The notes: generated by a model not told the origin, from the sequence alone. A stretch of DNA of 64,000 bases from Symsagittifera roscoffensis (GCF_963678635.1 NC_087071.1:36077680-36141679), one strand, 5' to 3'; shown: positions 11,501 to 22,016, counted from the first letter of the stretch. Program-made: numbers and translations.

Positions 11501-14500
11501 AAATGATCGGTTCCACTTTGGGTCCATTAGGCTTTCTTCACGCTCCTCGTTCCGCCAATCTTGTGGTGGGCTGGACCACCAGTCGTATGTTCTGTTTGCA
11601 TTTTCTGACATCTCGATTCTTGAGTCTGTTTTTTCTATTTTTTTCGGTACTGGTCGTTTTTTCGTTTTGCAATTATTTAAGACTGACTGTTTGCTGGGTT
11701 GATTTGACAAAAGAGTGATTTGATTCTGTTGAACTGTTGTGTTCAGCTGTTTTTGCAGTCGTGGAAACTGTTTTCTCTCGTTCCGGTCGAGCTTTGTTCG
11801 GTTTTGACCGTTTTGGTTGCTATAGCAACCATTACTTGATGACTGTTTCCTAACATTCCTTCTAGAACATTCTAGAACGTTTTCGTTCCGGTTGAGCGAC
11901 CTTGAATCTTTAAGCCTACTGCTCCAGCAGTCGAACGCTTCATGAAAAGAGTTTATTGTTGCTACTACAAACTTTTCGTCTAATTCTGATTCGGGCCAGG
12001 GATCATTGAAAGGATCACGCGATAAATAATCAACTATGCCCATGTCCCTCCCCGGAATGTGAACTATGTTGAACTGATACGGCAGTAACCGGTCAACCCA
12101 CCGGGTTAGGCGTGATTGGTAGGTCTTGTTCGATTGATTAACATCCAGTGCTGTTGTAAGCGCTTTATGGTCAGTTGCGATGGTAAATGGTTTCCCCAGA
12201 AGGTAGTGTTTATATCTATCTACTGCCCAAACAACTGCCAATAATTCCAACTCATTTGTTGAATATTTTTTTTCTTGCGCTTTTAAGTATCGGGATGCGA
12301 ACGAAATTGGGACCCACAACCCTTCATCATTTTGTTGTTCTAAAGTGGACCCTAGTCCATCATGGCTAGCATCGCATTTAACTCGTGTTTCACGATTTGC
12401 ATCGTAATAATGTACTTTCGTAATATTTGCCACAGCTCCTTTTATAGCATTAAATGCTTCTGTGTGAACATCCCCCCACTCAAATTTTTTCACCGGTAGT
12501 TTCATGTTTTTTAACTTTTTCTTTTGATTTTCTTCTTTAAGAAGTGGTCTTAATTTTTCTGTCAGACTTGCAACGTTAGGTATAAATTTAGCTAAATGAT
12601 TTATACTTCCTAGAAATGACCTTAGTTGTTTTAGGGATTTGGGCGGGTTCAAGTTTACTACCGCTTCCGTTTTAGTGATCTTCGGTCTAACCCCTTCTTC
12701 TGAGAGATGATGACCCAACCAATTCACTTCTTGTTTGAAAAATTCACATTTTGATAGTTTCAGTGCCAAGTTTTCCGCATCCAATTTCTTTAATACTGCT
12801 TCTACTAGATTGGCATGTTCCATTTCACTTCCCTTTGACACAATAAGTATGTCATCCAGAAAACAGAACGTGTTTTTAGCGTGATTGATGGTTCTATCCA
12901 TAGCCTTTTGAAATTCAGCTGGCATATCTGCTAGTCCGTAGAATCCTGTCAAGAATCTGTAAGTTCCGGTTGCTTTTCCGCCCACAATGTTAAAGTTGCA
13001 TTGCCTAGCTGTATCCGCAGCTAATTTTAGTTGACTGTACGCATATTTCAAATCTAACACCGAAAAATATAGCGTACCCTTTTTGTTTTCAGTTACAATC
13101 TGGCTTACCCCATCAATAAGTTCATCTACATTTGGCATTTGGTATTTGTTTTTGAACAATTGTCTATTGATTGGTTTCGCGTCCATTGCCAATTTTATTG
13201 AGTCGTCCTTCTTTACTGTTATCACAATCGGGGCGATAAAGCAATCACTTGTACACTTATCAAGTTTTGTTATATGACCTTCTGTCAATAACTTCTCGAT
13301 TTCTTTTTCGACTTTATTTTGTATATGAATTGGGATTCTTCTCCCCTTTTCTTGTATCGGACATAGTGGGTATTTGAATTTTGAACTGACGATGTGGTTT
13401 TTAGAAATGCCTTGCCTTTCGAATAAGTTCTTAAATTTATTTAAAAATATTTCTTTCCAACCTTCCGACTGCTCGCACATGAGCACGTCAAACCTGGTGA
13501 GTTCTTTTGGCGCTGTTCTTTGTGTAGTCACTATTCCCACTTGTCCTTGCAAGTCTAATCCCATGATGCATCTAGTTTTTCGCTCTGATACCAGAAAGGT
13601 TGCGCCCTTAACTTCCCAGCCCGCTGACCTCAGATTGGTTTTTAGGGCTCCCAGGATACTGATCGGTTGTTTGTTGTAGTCCACAAATTTTGTTTGTAAG
13701 TTCAATTTGTCAGACGGTATGAATCTCACTTTGTTTGATTTTTCCATGATTTCTTTCGTCGTTGCCCAGTTAAGAAATGAAACAGGACTACCAGTATCCA
13801 CTGTTAGCTGAATAATCTGGTTATCTATTCGTACCATAGCCTTTAGTGACTTTACGCGGTTCAATGTTGGATCTCGAATAGAGTCTATTTTCTGAACTCT
13901 AACCACTTTTCCGTTTGTTTCTTTTCTCATCTCATTTATTCGATCTTTCACATATTTTGAAACTCGTTCATTTTCCGGTTGTTGAGTTTGTATCAACATG
14001 ACTTCAAATTCACTACAGGACCCAACACCTTCACTGATCTGGTCGCATTCCACTATCGATTCTTCCGAATCTTCCGCAACTTCACTTACTTGTTGTGATC
14101 TGCACATTTTAGCGAAATGATTTGGTTTACCACAGTTTTTACAGTCCTTTCCCATCGCTGGACAATTTTTTAGGTGTCCTTGTTCAAACGTCCTTCCACA
14201 TCTATTACATGGTTTTGTTTTCGTGTTTTGATTTTTGTTATTATTCTGTCTGTTATTATTTTCTCTTCTATTTGGAGTTTTGGTTTTCCCCCCCAAATTT
14301 CGAACTGCCATTACAGGTTCCTGTTTTATTCTTACACCCGATGTGTAATTGCTACTTGATCCTCCTGCCGCCGCAGCATTAGTCTTTTGAAATGCCATTG
14401 TGGTTAACTTGCTATGTTCGAATTTTATAGCCCTTTTTAGAACTTCCTCTGGATCCAGGGTTTCGAATGTCAACGTGTCCTGTAATGTCATGTTCTTCAT

Positions 14501-15157
14501 CTTCGAGATGAACAAGTCTCGCACTATTTCATTTTCCAATGTTCCTAGTTCTGATCGGGCTGCTTGAGCAGTTAACGCTGCGTGGAATGATTCCAGAGAT
14601 TCTCCAGGTTCTTGCATTCTCGTAAATAACTTGTATCTCTCGTATGTTACACATTTCACTTTTTGAAACGAGACTTCTGCCAACTCTGTTACTTCTCTGA
14701 ACGTCATTTTCGATATTTCTGCGTGCGGATTCTTTTGTAGGAATCTTTTCTTTCCCTCAGTGCCCAAAGATAGAAATAGTCGTGACACCAGTTTCTTTTG
14801 TACTTCGTTGTAGAAGACATTGTGTCCGACTCGTGGGCCTCTTGTTCTTTTCTCTTCGTTCTCCAATGCTACTCTGTCTCTAGCTAGTTTATCTCTAAGA
14901 ATTCTGGCGTTCCTCGCATCTTCGTTCTCCCCATCCCTGGGCGTTTCCGGGCGTGGTGCTGGTTCCTCTAATATGTCTTTTGGTTCTTCCAAAATAATCT
15001 CTGGGTTCACATTTTCTTTGACCGTAACCGCCATGAGAAATTGTTCGAACCAGATTTTAAATTGCCACGGAGGGTCTAGATTCGCTGATGCCCAAAATAC
15101 CGGGATTCCCATATCCGTTCTGTTGTCTTGAGCTGCGAATCCTGCTGGCTGCGCCAT
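8600..15157 (-). CDS. Gypsy Gag-Pol polyprotein, 2185 aa
   Basis: One continuous frame encodes the whole replication machinery. Gag has an odd CX2CX7HX3C finger (C317-C332), then a classical zinc knuckle (C339, C342, H347, C352). The protease motif DTGS begins at D454. RT has D702 and the active-site FLDD box with D768/D769. RNase H has D929, E969 and D996. Integrase has a zinc finger ending C1483/C1486 and the DDE triad D1518, D1577, E1613 (DX35E). About 350 residues of charged linker separate RNase H from integrase, and a further ~450 charged residues follow the integrase core. No frameshift or stop lies between gag and pol, so all parts are made at equal ratio unless processing differs. 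The ATG uses the last LTR base as its A, and an in-frame TGA lies upstream in the LTR, which supports this start. Confidence 0.97.
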   Translation of the reverse strand: MAQPAGFAAQDNRTDMGIPVFWASANLDPPWQFKIWFEQFLMAVTVKENVNPEIILEEPKDILEEPAPRPETPRDGENEDARNARILRDKLARDRVALENEEKRTRGPRVGHNVFYNEVQKKLVSRLFLSLGTEGKKRFLQKNPHAEISKMTFREVTELAEVSFQKVKCVTYERYKLFTRMQEPGESLESFHAALTAQAARSELGTLENEIVRDLFISKMKNMTLQDTLTFETLDPEEVLKRAIKFEHSKLTTMAFQKTNAAAAGGSSSNYTSGVRIKQEPVMAVRNLGGKTKTPNRRENNNRQNNNKNQNTKTKPCNRCGRTFEQGHLKNCPAMGKDCKNCGKPNHFAKMCRSQQVSEVAEDSEESIVECDQISEGVGSCSEFEVMLIQTQQPENERVSKYVKDRINEMRKETNGKVVRVQKIDSIRDPTLNRVKSLKAMVRIDNQIIQLTVDTGSPVSFLNWATTKEIMEKSNKVRFIPSDKLNLQTKFVDYNKQPISILGALKTNLRSAGWEVKGATFLVSERKTRCIMGLDLQGQVGIVTTQRTAPKELTRFDVLMCEQSEGWKEIFLNKFKNLFERQGISKNHIVSSKFKYPLCPIQEKGRRIPIHIQNKVEKEIEKLLTEGHITKLDKCTSDCFIAPIVITVKKDDSIKLAMDAKPINRQLFKNKYQMPNVDELIDGVSQIVTENKKGTLYFSVLDLKYAYSQLKLAADTARQCNFNIVGGKATGTYRFLTGFYGLADMPAEFQKAMDRTINHAKNTFCFLDDILIVSKGSEMEHANLVEAVLKKLDAENLALKLSKCEFFKQEVNWLGHHLSEEGVRPKITKTEAVVNLNPPKSLKQLRSFLGSINHLAKFIPNVASLTEKLRPLLKEENQKKKLKNMKLPVKKFEWGDVHTEAFNAIKGAVANITKVHYYDANRETRVKCDASHDGLGSTLEQQNDEGLWVPISFASRYLKAQEKKYSTNELELLAVVWAVDRYKHYLLGKPFTIATDHKALTTALDVNQSNKTYQSRLTRWVDRLLPYQFNIVHIPGRDMGIVDYLSRDPFNDPWPESELDEKFVVATINSFHEAFDCWSSRLKDSRSLNRNENVLECSRRNVRKQSSSNGCYSNQNGQNRTKLDRNERKQFPRLQKQLNTTVQQNQITLLSNQPSKQSVLNNCKTKKRPVPKKIEKTDSRIEMSENANRTYDWWSSPPQDWRNEEREESLMDPKWNRSFSTNNELSGEEEITETVQRTRKIIRGGRKNRDSSDSETRQAQRVKWSLEPEQQRIADQRLLSFWQLIGGENNVQENRELVADTQEVRDNVEDESSPTSSKPIASTERKLSEVNVLEVDLTTTEEAESEEEVCSIQPPKGLGKLRLQKQQQVETLDNLAKLFDKNLLAELTTEDTWMDRLMRVVEKGDKQGFELMGPYTNPLWSQMAVQDDCILVNNRLAVPVQLRQAVLKRIHRGHPGQEAMLGAAQYLWWPHMNKDIVNLAEECRSCTRYGKNVKYLISKNSSKPLPLLTQPGQEVQLDYAGPIENQKGKKIYLLVAIDRFSKFPSVKVTKSTSGKSTVKFLRSYIDTHGVPESIRSDQFSGFKGKTLKKFCSELNIEQKFCPVGDHRGCGLVERTIQTIKRRLGVMMLDENNKSIKLCLSIIMRDLRWNKQKTIQVSPFQAHFGRLPKTEFKIVRDRFLNNSDSLDKQHLERSALTASQMKRRIDQSRENLKIVRKGQLSRDTSPLHKQQITSDRDKERAKALKELLEANARWNYERRDADKNDIRKLVDETGQLNPDLRKEMIYSWEKGFVEDKVENQCKSPPKTILRKDPLRKSGQALTRPLKGKIASETESTIKTSAGSIYRKSDIAQSKTVLTQEKQRSTSKSPSSEPTRKFKRISSPELLEELESEDELQGEMEIANEMNPTERFQKSQTIVTSKDTEAGGGLNLAIKRAKPNLAGPKSAEETNTNKPEKSGKEKKSRSKQQQGTNANQTATAVNSEQEQAISKPDSVRADTKIQSSSTPKIKQRPKLKGIDAHTPLEEIVETFHNRNLAPSDWEKYADQLLKRGVQRVADELRENPQKGSELDTNFEPPQGFSDESSAEESGVQRSSRQTKNKEPKRFGDPIKHSIKEISEILTGRGLLKEALKEYRNQLRDFKDRDDRPLESKVRRLERHLFMRKFGYATLDEGVDWNPSWEIELEEN
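15139..15156 (-). other. Primer-binding site, overlapping the ORF start
   Basis: Directly after the 5' LTR the minus strand reads TGGCGCAGCCAGCAGGAT. The leading TGG pairs with a tRNA CCA end, as usual for LTR elements. The tRNA species is not identified. The site lies inside the coding region because the start codon straddles its border. Confidence 0.65.
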
Positions 15158-15415
15158 GTGATATGCGTTGCGATATCAAATTGAAAACAAGTTGGAATTC
15201 AATACTGTATTCTGAATATTGAATTTAGATTTTCTCTTTTCTTTGTTTTCTTATGTACTGAGAGATAGATCATTGTTAAGTACTCTGATCTCTCACTTAG
15301 TCTCAGTGTCATCACTTATGTATGACCTTGAGCGTACCATAAAATAATGATTTAACACCAGAGGTTGGCTGTACATACGTATAATAAATACTGCTACTGC
15401 AGTAGCGGTATGACA
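15157..15415 (-). repeat. 5' LTR of the gypsy element
   Basis: Same 259-bp sequence as 8230-8488. Being upstream of the frame it carries the promoter. Its 3'-most base is the A of the Gag-Pol ATG, which leaves no untranslated leader between LTR and coding sequence. Confidence 0.95.
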
Positions 15416-15420
15416 TGGGA
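15416..15420. repeat. Target-site duplication, right copy (TGGGA)
   Basis: TGGGA immediately after the 5' LTR, matching 8225-8229. Confidence 0.9.
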
Positions 15421-15559
15421 ACTGATATTATCAAAATATTATAAATTATTTGTCAAAAATACAATTTCGATCAACTAAAATGTATGGCACGGAAAACATT
15501 GCAGAAAGGAAAAACGCTATTAGGCTTGTAACGGAACACTGTAATAACAACATTGTTCA

Positions 15560-15617
15560 AAATTTTTTTGAAAATCCAACCCCCGCCTCCTTCTAAAAAG
15601 TCCTAGATCCGCCCCTG
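15560..15617 (-). repeat. Terminal fragment of the CAGGGGC-end repeat
   Basis: Ends TCCTAGATCCGCCCCTG, the reverse complement of the family terminus, preceded by a GAAAATCCAACCCC stretch like that at 61540-61555. Only about 60 bp of the element remain. The rest of 15421-16096 is AT-rich with no supported gene. Confidence 0.5.
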
Positions 15618-16096
15618 GCTAGCATAAAGGTAAACTACTTTTTAGAAAGTCAGAATTAACTGCCATTTATAACATCCGGTATATTATATGTTTGAGTTTA
15701 TCACTCTACTCGATTTTTGTTCTCTCTGCAGAAATATTTCGAGTTTATCCGGTAGCAAGGGAGTTGGAATTTGTACTGAAACGTCATTCCTTGGAATAAA
15801 CGATTTGTTAATTTGATAAATGCCAGCATGAATTCTGATCAAAAATCAACCAGTGGTACTTAGTTATAATTCTCCGTGCATTTATAATAATATTCGATGA
15901 TTAATCGTATGCACTTATTGAACCGATGAAGAGAAAAATATATATAAAACACAACCATAATAAACTGGACATACAATTGAACTTCAGTATATGTTATATT
16001 CCTAGTAAACTTTTCTGAATTTACTACTTAGCCATCAAACTAATACCAGTTTTAACCTGTGTTAAGAGGCAATTCTTTGCGTAAAAAATGCTTTTT

Positions 16097-16620
16097 GGTC
16101 CTACTTTCGTAACGAAAGTAACGGAATATTTGTCCTCGGGGTGGGGTTTTTTCTTGTGACAAATTTCGAATTTATAACCACTATCCTTTTTTGACGGAAT
16201 TTTTTCAAATCATTCGAAAGGTATTGTTGTCTTGAGCTTAAATTTGGAACGATATTTACCTGTGATTTTTGTTGTAAAGTTATGGGGGTTTAAAAGTTGC
16301 CATTGTGGCCAATTTGGGACAATTAACGCGCGATGTATTTCGCGCTATTAACGCGTGAGCGGAGATTAAATCCGTCTACGAAATCGTTCCAAATTGGTTG
16401 AAGGAAGCTTATTTGACGTATTTGATTTGTTACTAGGAGCGAAATCTATCACGTTGTACTTTACATGGCATGTGAGGGATGGTTTTCGCAAATAATATCA
16501 AATTTAAAAAAAATCATTTTGTTTTTTCTATATTTAATTTTTTCATGTGATTACTGAATCATTGAACTTAAGAAGCAGTCGGACCATTCAAGGCCTCGCC
16601 TTGATACGAGCAGTCTTGTT
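16097..16620 (+). mobile_element. ~530-bp Helentron-like repeat, single copy
   Basis: A somewhat diverged copy of the family seen at 25234-26840. It starts GGTCCTACTTTCG (family GTTCCGACTTTCG), holds the ACGCGCGATGTATTTCGCGC core and ends CAGTCTTGTT exactly like the other copies. No coding content. Confidence 0.65.
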
Positions 16621-18650
16621 AACTTTTCATATTTTAATTTGTTAAGTTAAGCCGTTCTAAAATAAACCCTAAAATGATTCAGCGTTTTTGAGCAAACAGA
16701 TATTGTACTTCTGATGGACCAATTAACTAAACACCAATTGCCTCATGTTACTTTCCACCATAAAACCTTTATAAAAACAGTGGATTTCGAATGTTGCATA
16801 TTCCGGAAAAATTTTGTTTGGCTCCATATTTTTGCGTGTTGTCCGAAAACACAAAAACCAAAACTTTTCTCATCTAAAAAACCTAAGTGGTAGTAACCTC
16901 AGAAGTAAACTGCAGATAGAGAAAGGCCATCAGATTTAGTGCATCAATTACTATTTGTAATCGGGTAGAATTCTTTGGTTTTGTGAAAATGGCCTAAACT
17001 TTTTACAAGTTGATGCTTATCTTACCATTTAAAAAAATAATGAAATAATCTGGTATTACCAAAAACAGTAATGACCATTTGTGTTTTGTTTAAAAAAATC
17101 TGAGTTATGGTTACGTTTGAGACAAAAATTCAGGACTTGTTCATCCAACTTTTGAGTAAATTAAAAGTTTAATTACAGAAGTGAATCGTTTGTTATAGAA
17201 ACTACGGGAAGTGATAGTGTTTAAAAACTGAAACCGACCATTGAATATGGTTGATATGAAACAAAAAGACAAGATTTCAAGAATCCACAAACAAAAAAAT
17301 TTTTTGAATAATTTGCATTGACGTTTTGTTTGATTCAATTTACTACAGCTTACAATTTTAAAAACTTTTGCCATTTTGGGTCAATTTAGAAAAAAAACGA
17401 CCCTTTTTGTTATAGAATATTGCACGGATCTTGTAAACTATTTCTCCCCTTTTGGACCTTGTTAACTATTTTCTCCTCTATGCATGTATTATTTTTGACA
17501 AGCATTTCAAAAATGTCAGCAATTAAGTGGGTTTTCACTTTCGCGCGTTCGTATTTGTTTTACTCACTGTTTATATAATACTACCCACGTAAAAAAGTCT
17601 AAATAATTTTTTCTGAAAATTGTTTTAAGCTATTGAAAATGTGGCCACCAAGTTTGAATTTCTGAAAATCGAAATATGGGGGGAATAGTTAGCAAGATCC
17701 TATGGCCCAATAAAATTTGGCTATTTGGTTAGAAGGCATCAGAGATGTGATCTTAAAGCCAAAAAATTTCCGTCATCCCTCTGAAGTTTGGACTTAGAAG
17801 TATTCGCTAGAAAACCTAAGAATCTAAGCTAAAGCTTCATATATCTTTTTTTTTGCATTACAAAGGTAGTTTTAAATTCTGATAAGCTCTTAGACAGAAA
17901 TTGAGTGGCTCAGCATTTTATTTAGCGAAATGTCAAAACCTTAATTAAAAAATATTTCGTAGCTTAGCAGTATGTTGTACTCTTTTTTATTTAGAAGAAT
18001 AACTATATAAGAGCTTAACTTTTAAAATCTGAGCTTTCCAATGAATACTTCCAAGTCGCAATCTTCAAATTTTTTCCGCTCTTTACAGGCGGATAAGAAC
18101 ACCTTTCTGACGTCTTCAAGCTAAATGGCCAAATGACGACCAAGTCATTTTTTCAGTTTTGTTAAGTCTTCATTATAATATAAAGTTCCATTTATTATAT
18201 ATCAAAACTTCGACAATGAATCTCTAGTGATTGTAGAGAAAACTGCAAAAACGTTAAAAACTCAATCCTTTCACCGCTTGAAAAGTGAAAGTTGCAACTT
18301 TTTATGTCCCGTAACTGTTTTTAAGACATATTATAATTTTTTATGTAGAGTTAGAGACTAGTTTTTGTGTGGATTAGCTCATTTTAAAGCACATTTGATC
18401 ATTTAAACTTAATTCTTCAAACTAGTTATGTTAAATTTTTTTTGTATAATTTTTGTTGGCATCAGATGCGTTGAAAAATTTAACTTTCATGTTATCATTT
18501 TTTGGCAAAAAATTACTTTAAAAAACTCCCCTTGTTATGAAAAAATATATATTCCGAGTTATAGTTAAGTTATAATTATACTTATAAAAAAGCGGTTATA
18601 AAAATGTCAATAGTTCCTTTTTTTGCTTGAAAACCAAGTATGTTTTTAAC
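16621..18650. other. No gene recognised; AT-rich
   Basis: AT-rich DNA with runs of A and T and only short open frames. No supported gene, RNA or shared repeat. Confidence 0.45.
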
Positions 18651-18656
18651 ATTAAT

Positions 18657-18763
18657 TGCTTTAAATTTTTGCTTTTCTTGTAAGTTACTTGTACCAAAAC
18701 ATGACACGTATGTTTTCACGTTTTGGTACAGGTAACTTAAAAGAAAAGCAAAAATATAAAGCA
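18657..18763. repeat. Hairpin with 44-bp arms and 19-nt loop
   Basis: Arm 18657-18700 and arm 18720-18763 are reverse complements at 41 of 44 positions, with no gaps, around a 19-nt loop. The arms contain TTTTTGCTTTTCTT and TGTACCAAAAC. Either strand would fold into a long, nearly perfect hairpin. It may be a small foldback element or a microRNA-precursor-like transcript; the sequence cannot tell which. Confidence 0.7.
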
Positions 18764-19790
18764 TTTAAGTTTTCGAAAAAAAATATGAGGACTTAGGGGA
18801 ATGATTGCAGTCTATTTTTTAAAATTTTTTCGACACAAATTGTGAGAGGCGCATAAGTTACCCCAAAATCTGGGTCCAATTCCGTCCAACCACTGGGACT
18901 TTTTAAAAGCTATATATAAGGAAAATTGTTTCTCCAAATTGAAAACTCCGGTTGTATTATATATAAAGCTTAATTTGGTTGATTGAAACTTTTTAGTCTG
19001 ACGATTAATTAGACCTAATTTTTTGATATCAACGAACTTCAGAAATTCAGATTGTTTTTTCTAAAAGTGATTGCCAGCAACTAGAGTACTCAAACATGAT
19101 ACTGTCAGTCACAAAATCAGTTTTACAGTTTATGACAAGTTTTTGGACCGATGAGAGTTTTCGCACCATTCACCACGAAGCTTAATTTTTCCGTCATTAA
19201 CGAAAGTTCAAACTGACATAACACAAAAAACAAAAAAAAATAATTCAGGGTTTTTGGCTTTCTAGCAGCCATGAATTGGAGCAAAAACCAATTATAAAAA
19301 GACTTAATAAAAAGAAGAATTAAGAAAAGAAGTCAATAAGTTAAACCAATTTTGAATTCAATTTGAGAAACTATTTTAAGCTAATACTTTCACAAGGGAA
19401 ACGAGGCTTTATTTTTTAAGATTTAATTCTAAAATTTAAAATTTATATCGATCGTTTCATTTTTTAAATAACCATGAAAAGCAAAAGTAGAGATCTGAAA
19501 CTAGGTTTGAACTACTCCAGTTTTAGGGCTTTCATTCTCGCTAAGTTTCATAATACATTTGTAAGTTAGGTTTTTTGATCAATTAATTGACTCTGACCTT
19601 AAACCGGGTTTCTGTACTCTTTTTCGATGTTGAGGCCACTTTAAAAGCTTATGAGAGGTAATCTTTTCCATCGACCTGTACTTGTGCAGTCTTACATGAG
19701 GTTAGAAACACAGTCAAGCCCTCAGGTGCTTCATCCATCTTCAGCTTAAAAATTCGTTTAGGACTTAAGCAATGTCAGGATGGACGAAAA
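18764..19790. other. No gene recognised; AT-rich
   Basis: AT-rich, only short chance open frames, nothing supported. Confidence 0.45.
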
Positions 19791-21510
19791 GTTGTAAACT
19801 ATTATGCCATTCGCCCGGATTGGCACAGTCAAACCCTCCGACGAGAACGAAACCAGGCACTAGCGACGTTAGCTACGAATTCGTTACGAAAAGGAGGGTA
19901 GGAATATTCCAGAATTTTAAATTTTCAAGTTTTCGATTTGGACTGGAGTAATTCTGAGAAACGTGAAAACGGCCATTTTGACCAGAAAAAGACTATAAAA
20001 ACAGAACGAAAACACACACCGAATTAACAAGACGGAAAACAGTTGGAGAAAAACACGAGAAAAACGAAGCCTCTTATCGTGATAACAAAACACGATAAGA
20101 CGCTTAGCTGAAGAAGATACGAGGAAAGGAAGGTTCAGTGGGACAGCCCGTGCGAATCCGTACCCTTCCGATTGGAGGGATAACGACGTTATCTCAGAGG
20201 GGAAATGGAATTGGAGGCCCGGTGTCCAGCGACAATTATATACGGTGTGAGACTCTTGAACGTACATTTTAGCTGCTGTGATGCCCTGAATAGTTGAATT
20301 AACTCCAATTTTAGATAGTATTTCAGAGCATGAGTAGCTATAGAGAAGGAAAAGTCAATCCATCCTCAATGGATTTAGTATATAACTGTCACTAAAACAT
20401 GGTAAATAATGGATTTCGAGCCGTGTTTTTAATCGTAGTCACGTAGTCTGGGGATCCGAGACCCAGCTATGTGGTTATTTTCGCATGTAACGAAAGCTGA
20501 TCAAAAGTCGTTTGACTGATGGCCTAAAAATGGTAACTTTTTACTTAGCCCTAAACAGACCAGAAAACTAACTGGCTAGGTCTAGACGGTGGAAAACGAG
20601 TAGAATTAAGGTAACTGACGCCTGCCAGTCGTCAATAGGTGCATTTTCTACGCTCCGTCACTGTGTAATGTTTGGGCGAATGTTACACATTTCAGCCTAC
20701 CGGTTAAAGATACGATACCGGTGAAAATACAGTATTCGTATAATGACATGCAAAAATATCCTGGCTGTGAAGGCTTGCTAAAATGGCTGGTTGGCATCGT
20801 CGCTGAATCGATACGCCGGTTCAAGCAGCTTCCAGCTGTGGCTCTCCGGAATTAGAACCCTTGATGTTGGGCTTACGAAAACATCTCTATTGGTCATGTT
20901 TGCTGGTAAAAATTCCTCTTTTTATGTATCGTCACTGGTGCCCAAAGTTGGTTGCTAAAATAAAAATTACCAGCTGCTTTTGAAGAAGTCGAATCAAATT
21001 TTTCAAGTTTTAGCAACTGTTCGACCCCCTGGCAACCTCCAAGTGCCAATCATGGCTTGGGCTCCCATTTTCTGAAACTAGATTTCACATATCTGCTTTT
21101 CTCAAATATACGATATGTTTGCCCACTTAACTTAGCAACAACATCCGAGTAGCTTAAAAAGTTTCAATTCCTCGAGCCTCTTTTTTCCTTGATCCTGGCC
21201 AAAAAAGCAAGTTTGGGTCAAACAAGTCGAAGCACTTTAGGTCTCTTTAGTCGGATACAGTCAAACACATTTTCCTTTAGTCGAGGCGCAGAAACAGAGA
21301 CAGCTTGTGTCGGGTTGGTCGGAAAATGGCGACCTCGAGTCGCACACAGTCGACAACAGATCTCCTCGGTCGAAAATGACACAGTAGAAAATAGCGTCGA
21401 GTCGGTCGAAACATGATAATTAGGGTTGAGTTTTGCTGAAACACAGTCAGGTAGACTATTTTCGGTTAGGTTGTTCATATCACAGTCAGCAAGGAAATGA
21501 ACACTATCCA
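19791..21510. other. GC-richer, non-AT-rich patch of unknown nature
   Basis: Base composition rises well above the flanks. It includes a perfect 9-bp-stem hairpin (CTTATCGTG ... CACGATAAG, 20073-20099), a 116-codon minus-strand open frame at 19917-20267 without recognisable domains, and at 21200-21420 many scattered CAGTC and GTCGG motifs. It could be an old mobile element, an exon-rich or UTR region, or an RNA gene. No choice can be supported. Confidence 0.3.
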
Positions 21511-22016
21511 TTAGTAGACATTGACGTGCATGCTAGCGATTAGTCGATTTGTGTGCACGCTATGACTCAAAAGTTGGCTTTTGCAAAATAAAACTTCATG
21601 TTTGTTTCAAATTATATATATACAAAAAAAGAATCTTCTGTAAGAAAACAGGAGGATTGGAGTCTAGATTTTCAAACTACTTACATACACACAAGAAACT
21701 TTTTTTTTATCAAACAAGGTGGATGAACACGACATTCAGACAAAAATTTACGGAGTAAAATAGTTGAAAATTGCAAAGCAGTTGATGATAAACGCATTGA
21801 AGCAATAAAAGAAAGAAGTGCCCGCGAGATAGTCGACACAATTTGGAAAAACACCGATTAAGAACGCCCCACTTTCTCCATCAAGTAAAACAATTTCGTC
21901 AAGCAAAATAAGCAAAAACGGCTCATAGATTCACCCTACGGTAGTTCAGCTGGGATCTTAGCCAGTGGGCTACAAATTACGCGGAAGTCGACAAGGCTAG
22001 ATATTAATCAAGATGA

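Larger units (their letters stand above)
8230..15415 (-). mobile_element. Intact Ty3/gypsy LTR retrotransposon
   Basis: A complete 7186-bp element read on the minus strand: 5' LTR 15157-15415, primer-binding site, one uninterrupted Gag-Pol frame, purine tract, 3' LTR 8230-8488, flanked by TGGGA repeats. The domain order gag, protease, RT, RNase H, integrase defines Ty3/gypsy. The two LTRs look identical along their length, so insertion is recent. There is no envelope frame and no chromodomain that I recognise. The element sits in AT-rich DNA, 208 bp from a candidate secreted-peptide exon, and its frame is clearly richer in GC than its surroundings. Confidence 0.97.

Noticed and set aside
9023-15131. 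Many plus-strand and other-frame open frames inside the gypsy element.
   Set aside because: All are shadows of the 2185-codon minus-strand frame and contain no domain.
20125-20260. Possible 28S rRNA fragment (GTGGGACAGCCCGTGCGAATCC looks like a 28S 5' domain).
   Set aside because: Only ~20 bases look alike; neither the upstream nor the downstream 28S landmarks follow.
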